Assembly (NCBI GenBank): GCA_003526375.1
Contig: DPDG01000016.1
Span: forward strand, 1 to 25,794
From: Lentisphaeria bacterium
Lineage (GTDB): Bacteria; Verrucomicrobiota; Lentisphaeria; Victivallales; UBA1829
DNA: 25,794 bases
Direction: 5' to 3'
Below, piece after piece: positions 25,379 to 25,794 of the stretch. The position numbers and the translations under genes were made by a program. Within the stretch, counting starts at the first letter, position 1. Each line of letters starts with the position of its first letter. Below the pieces are notes generated by a model. It worked only from the letters and a program-made list of their open reading frames with translations. It did no database searches and had not been told where the DNA came from.

Positions 25379-25737
25379 TTGTAAAAAAAATCAACGTTGA
25401 ATATTTACGATACCATAGATAATGATTTTTGATTGAGCAATCATTTCCGATTTTATCGCTTAATGTTCCATCCGGTGACCGTGAAATACCCCTTGGGTTA
25501 ATGGTAAGCCAAACCAGTGAAAAAGTTCGCGCGTAAGATTACGGCGCCAGAGATGGATTTAATCATGCGTCGGGCTTGGCAGCCCATTATGGAACGCGAA
25601 TGGCAGAAAAACAGACGGCGGTTTTAAATAGGCAAATGCCTCAGCTCAAAAAAAACAAGATTTTTCTGAAATCAGGACTTGAAATCCTGCCTTCTCATGG
25701 CAGGGGTATTGCGTTTTATTTTGGACTTTTGATTTCT
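25379..25737. other. Non-coding region downstream of the IS110 remnant
   Basis: No gene is supported. The region contains short inverted repeats, for example CAGGA/TCCTG (25673-25677 with 25685-25689) and CCTGCC/GGCAGG (25686-25691 with 25699-25704), which overlap as alternative hairpins. If the element is of the IS1111 group, its guide (bridge) RNA would be encoded here. A short reading frame (25508-25627) ending in REWQKNRRRF is not recognised. Confidence 0.35.
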
Positions 25738-25767
25738 GATGAGAAAATCTCCGTAGGTTTTCTCATC
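25738..25767. terminator. 10-bp stem hairpin near the right edge
   Basis: GATGAGAAAA at 25738-25747 pairs perfectly with TTTTCTCATC at 25758-25767 around a 10-base loop, followed by a T-rich tract (AATTTTGATTTT). It looks like a bidirectional terminator or the end of a structured RNA. Confidence 0.4.
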
Positions 25768-25794
25768 GCAATTTTGATTTTGCTTGCAGTTTGC

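Noticed and set aside
25508..25627. Short plus-strand frame ending in REWQKNRRRF
   Set aside because: It has no start codon context, is under 40 codons and has no recognised family; possibly a fragment of mobile-element origin.
1..25794. CRISPR array, tRNA or rRNA genes, phage structural genes
   Set aside because: No regularly spaced repeats, tRNA-like sequences, rRNA segments or phage proteins were noticed on either strand.

Overview
The window looks like chromosomal DNA of a Lentisphaerota-type bacterium (Victivallis-like, probably animal gut). That assignment is inference. It rests on three H-X9-DG pseudopilin-like proteins beside secreted glycan-active enzymes, a GHL6-type protein, AraC and GntR regulators, and varied insertion-sequence debris. 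No rRNA, tRNA or CRISPR array was seen.

Layout. Positions 1-2750 are mobile-element wreckage: the 3' part of an IS4-family transposase, an IS66 transposase split over three frames, and an N-terminal stub of an IS5-family transposase. At 2866-3720 (minus) lies an AraC-family regulator. It is divergent from a plus-strand gene train at 3889-15512, and the shared upstream region holds two overlapping promoter-like sequences and an 11-bp inverted repeat. The train encodes a pseudopilin-like H-X9-DG protein, a small secreted jelly-roll-like protein, a secreted multidomain GH16 enzyme whose N-terminus is a paralogue of that small protein, a cytoplasmic SGNH hydrolase, a secreted SGNH hydrolase, a GHL6-like protein, a GH95-like (alpha/alpha)6 enzyme and the first 29 codons of an MFS transporter. 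Gaps of 2-47 bp and one 4-bp overlap make it one probable operon.

Positions 15513-16611 hold a decayed second IS4-type element where the rest of the transporter should be. A second, visibly more AT-rich gene train follows at 16960-24509: a GntR/LacI-hybrid regulator, a metallo-beta-lactamase-fold hydrolase, a PHP phosphoesterase, two H-X9-DG proteins (one without the prepilin motif) and a large exported LamG-GH112-like protein. The window ends with a 5'-truncated IS110-family transposase and about 400 bp of hairpin-rich noncoding DNA.

How the genes may work together (inference). Each train pairs its own regulator with pseudopilin-like proteins and secreted glycan-active enzymes. GH16 would cut a polymer outside the cell, SGNH esterases would remove acyl groups, and GHL6 and GH95-like enzymes, which lack signal peptides, would finish imported oligosaccharides. 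GH16, GH95-like and GH112-like activities together fit host mucin-type glycans, but algal or plant polymers are not excluded. The most unusual points are the exported LamG-GH112 architecture, the repeated pseudopilin/CAZyme pairing, and the MBL-PHP hydrolase pair in a sugar operon.
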